8,810 nucleotides of DNA, taken from contig JAJZFF010000357.1 in assembly GCA_021805485.1 (NCBI GenBank), forward strand, positions 1 through 8,810, written 5' to 3'. Made by a program: the position numbers and the translations under genes. This document shows positions 7,376-8,810 of the stretch, in pieces (within the stretch, counting starts at the first letter, position 1; every line of letters starts with the position of its first letter). The DNA is from Pseudomonadota bacterium. Lineage in GTDB: Bacteria; Pseudomonadota; Alphaproteobacteria; Acetobacterales; Acetobacteraceae. The notes beneath the pieces were generated by a model. It searched no databases. It saw only the letters and a program-made list of their open reading frames with translations, and was not told the origin of the DNA.

Positions 7376-8810
7376 TCACAGCGGCACGCCATGCTCCCGG
7401 AGCCAGGCGACCAGCGGTTCGCGCAGGCTCGGCGCGCCGCCCGCGCGCTCGCGCAGCGCCGCGAGCAGGGTGCGGAAGGCGCCCAGATCGATCGCCGCCA
7501 GCGCCGCCTTCACCGCCAGCACGCTGTTTGCCGGCATCGACAGCGTCTCGATGCCGAGCGCGATCAGGGCCAGCGCCTCGACCGGCCGCGCCGCCGCCTC
7601 GCCGCAGACCGAAACCGGCTTGCCGGCTGCCTCGGCGCGGCGCTGCAAATCGGCGAGAAGATCGAGCACGGGCGGCGAGATCAGGTCGTAGCGGCCGGCC
7701 AGCGCGGCGGCGCCACGGTCGAGGACGAACAGGAACTGCATCAGGTCGTTGGTGCCGACCGAGAGGAAATCCGCCTCGGCCAGCACCGCGTCGAGCTGGA
7801 ACAGCAGCGACGGCACCTCCAGCATCGCGCCGATGTCCAGCCGTTCGGGCCCAGGGCGCACCCGCGCAGCCTCGGCCAGCAACAGCGCGCGGGCGGCGCG
7901 GAACTCGGCCAGCGTCGCCACCATCGGGAACATCACCGACAGCGGCCGTCCGCTGGCGGCAAGAAGCAGAGCGCGCAGCTGCCGGCGCAGCAGCGCCGGA
8001 CGGTCCAGCCCGACGCGCAGCGACCGCCAGCCCATCGCCGGGTTCTGCTCCTCGGCCATCGCCGTCTCCGTGAGCAGCTTGTCACCGCCGAGATCGAGCG
8101 TGCGGAACAGCACCGGGCGCGACCCGGCGCCGTCGAGCACGCGGCGATAGAGCGCCGCCTGCTCGGCCACGTCGAGGATGCGCCCGGCGGCGAGCATCGG
8201 GATCTCGGTGCGGAACAGGCCGATCCCCTCGGCGCCGGTGGCCTCGAGCTGGTCGAGCTCCTGACGCAGTCCGACATTGAGCATCAGCCGCACCCGCACC
8301 CCGTCGCGGCTGGTCGCCGGGCGGCGGGCGAATTCGCGCAGGCCCGCCGCCTGCTCGCGCCGCTGCGCCAGCAGGCGGCGATAGGTCTGCTTCATTTCCG
8401 CCTCGGGGCGGAGCAGGAGGTGCCCGTCGTCGGAGTCGAGAATGGCGACGTCGCCCTCCTCCGCCGCCGCGAGCACGCCGCGCGCGCCGCCGGCGGCGGG
8501 CAGGCCGAGCGCGCGCGCGATGATCGCGGCGTGCCCGGCGGCGCTGCCCTCCTCGACGACGAGGCCGACGATGCCGCGCGCGTGCCAGTCCAGCACGTCG
8601 GCGGGGCCGAGTCGGCGGGCGATCAGCAGCCGGCCCTCCGCCGTGATCGCGCTCCGCCCGCCGCTCAGCGCGGCCAGCACCCTACCGGCGAGATCCTCGA
8701 GATCCGCGAGCCGCTCGCGCAGATAGGGATCGGCGACGCGGCGCATGCTCTCGCGCATCTCCTCGACGACGCGGTGCACCGCGGCCTCGGCCGTCAGCCC
8801 GTCGCGCACC
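7376..8810 (-). CDS. ptsP: PEP-protein phosphotransferase (enzyme I, probably PtsP/EI-Ntr), N-terminus cut
   Basis: Cytoplasmic enzyme that takes phosphate from PEP onto a histidine and passes it to an HPr-type carrier. The nitrogen-type form usually regulates rather than imports sugar. The frame is open to the right edge, and the GTG at 8809 is most likely an internal valine. In the 477 residues counted from that codon: helical HPr-binding region (1-55), the swivelling phosphohistidine domain with H93 in EEGSAAGHAAIIARALGLP, then the PEP-binding TIM barrel with GLFRTEIPML (197-206), RTLDLGGDK (236-244), VGTNDLMQFLF (351-361) and catalytic C402 in VCGEAA. The residue before H93 is Gly where most relatives have Ser or Thr. 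Whether a GAF domain, which marks PtsP against PtsI, is present lies outside the window. PtsP is favoured because it neighbours prfA and lysC in many alphaproteobacteria; plain PtsI remains possible. Confidence 0.88.
   Translation of the reverse strand, partial: VRDGLTAEAAVHRVVEEMRESMRRVADPYLRERLADLEDLAGRVLAALSGGRSAITAEGRLLIARRLGPADVLDWHARGIVGLVVEEGSAAGHAAIIARALGLPAAGGARGVLAAAEEGDVAILDSDDGHLLLRPEAEMKQTYRRLLAQRREQAAGLREFARRPATSRDGVRVRLMLNVGLRQELDQLEATGAEGIGLFRTEIPMLAAGRILDVAEQAALYRRVLDGAGSRPVLFRTLDLGGDKLLTETAMAEEQNPAMGWRSLRVGLDRPALLRRQLRALLLAASGRPLSVMFPMVATLAEFRAARALLLAEAARVRPGPERLDIGAMLEVPSLLFQLDAVLAEADFLSVGTNDLMQFLFVLDRGAAALAGRYDLISPPVLDLLADLQRRAEAAGKPVSVCGEAAARPVEALALIALGIETLSMPANSVLAVKAALAAIDLGAFRTLLAALRERAGGAPSLREPLVAWLREHGVPL

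Noticed and set aside
6856..8073. 405-codon plus-strand open frame antisense to rodZ and ptsP
   Set aside because: Crosses the intergenic gap without regard to it and becomes Arg/Pro/Ala-rich; no family resemblance.
8807..8809. GTG as the true start of the enzyme I gene
   Set aside because: The protein would lack the N-terminal part of enzyme I; the frame is open to the window edge, so the gene is cut, not started here.

Overview
This is GC-rich, gene-dense, chromosomal housekeeping DNA from an alphaproteobacterium. Acetobacteraceae or a related Rhodospirillales group is my best guess, made from protein wording and gene order, not from a search. I see no phage, insertion sequence, CRISPR array, tRNA, rRNA or toxin/antitoxin genes. 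Most other long open frames are GC-rich shadows of the genes below.

Left part, plus strand: the 3' part of an adrenodoxin/ISC-type [2Fe-2S] ferredoxin (1-318) is followed two bases later by mnmA (321-1448), the tRNA 2-thiouridine-34 synthase. Both belong to sulfur and iron-sulfur metabolism. mnmA runs 67 bases into the oppositely oriented methyltransferase gene, and a 7-bp all-GC hairpin lies at the junction.

Centre, minus strand, read right to left: rodZ (7134-5926), ispG (5823-4690), hisS (4693-3449), a small CBU_0592-type membrane protein (3452-3201), prfA (3204-2140) and a YafE-like SAM methyltransferase (2143-1382). From ispG to the methyltransferase, every junction is a 4-base start/stop overlap (GTGA or ATGA), so these five genes look like one translationally coupled operon. 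A good sigma-70-like promoter lies upstream of rodZ (7279-7307). rodZ-ispG-hisS is the order also known from E. coli. The products cover cell shape (RodZ), isoprenoid precursors (IspG), histidyl-tRNA charging (HisS) and translation termination (RF1).

Right part, minus strand: the C-terminal two thirds or so of a PEP-protein phosphotransferase, most likely the nitrogen-type enzyme I PtsP, running off the right edge.

I did not find a convincing undescribed system. The points most worth checking are the non-PrmC methyltransferase in the slot after prfA, the small membrane protein coupled between hisS and prfA, the run of four 4-base overlaps, and the 15-bp tandem repeat in the RodZ linker.
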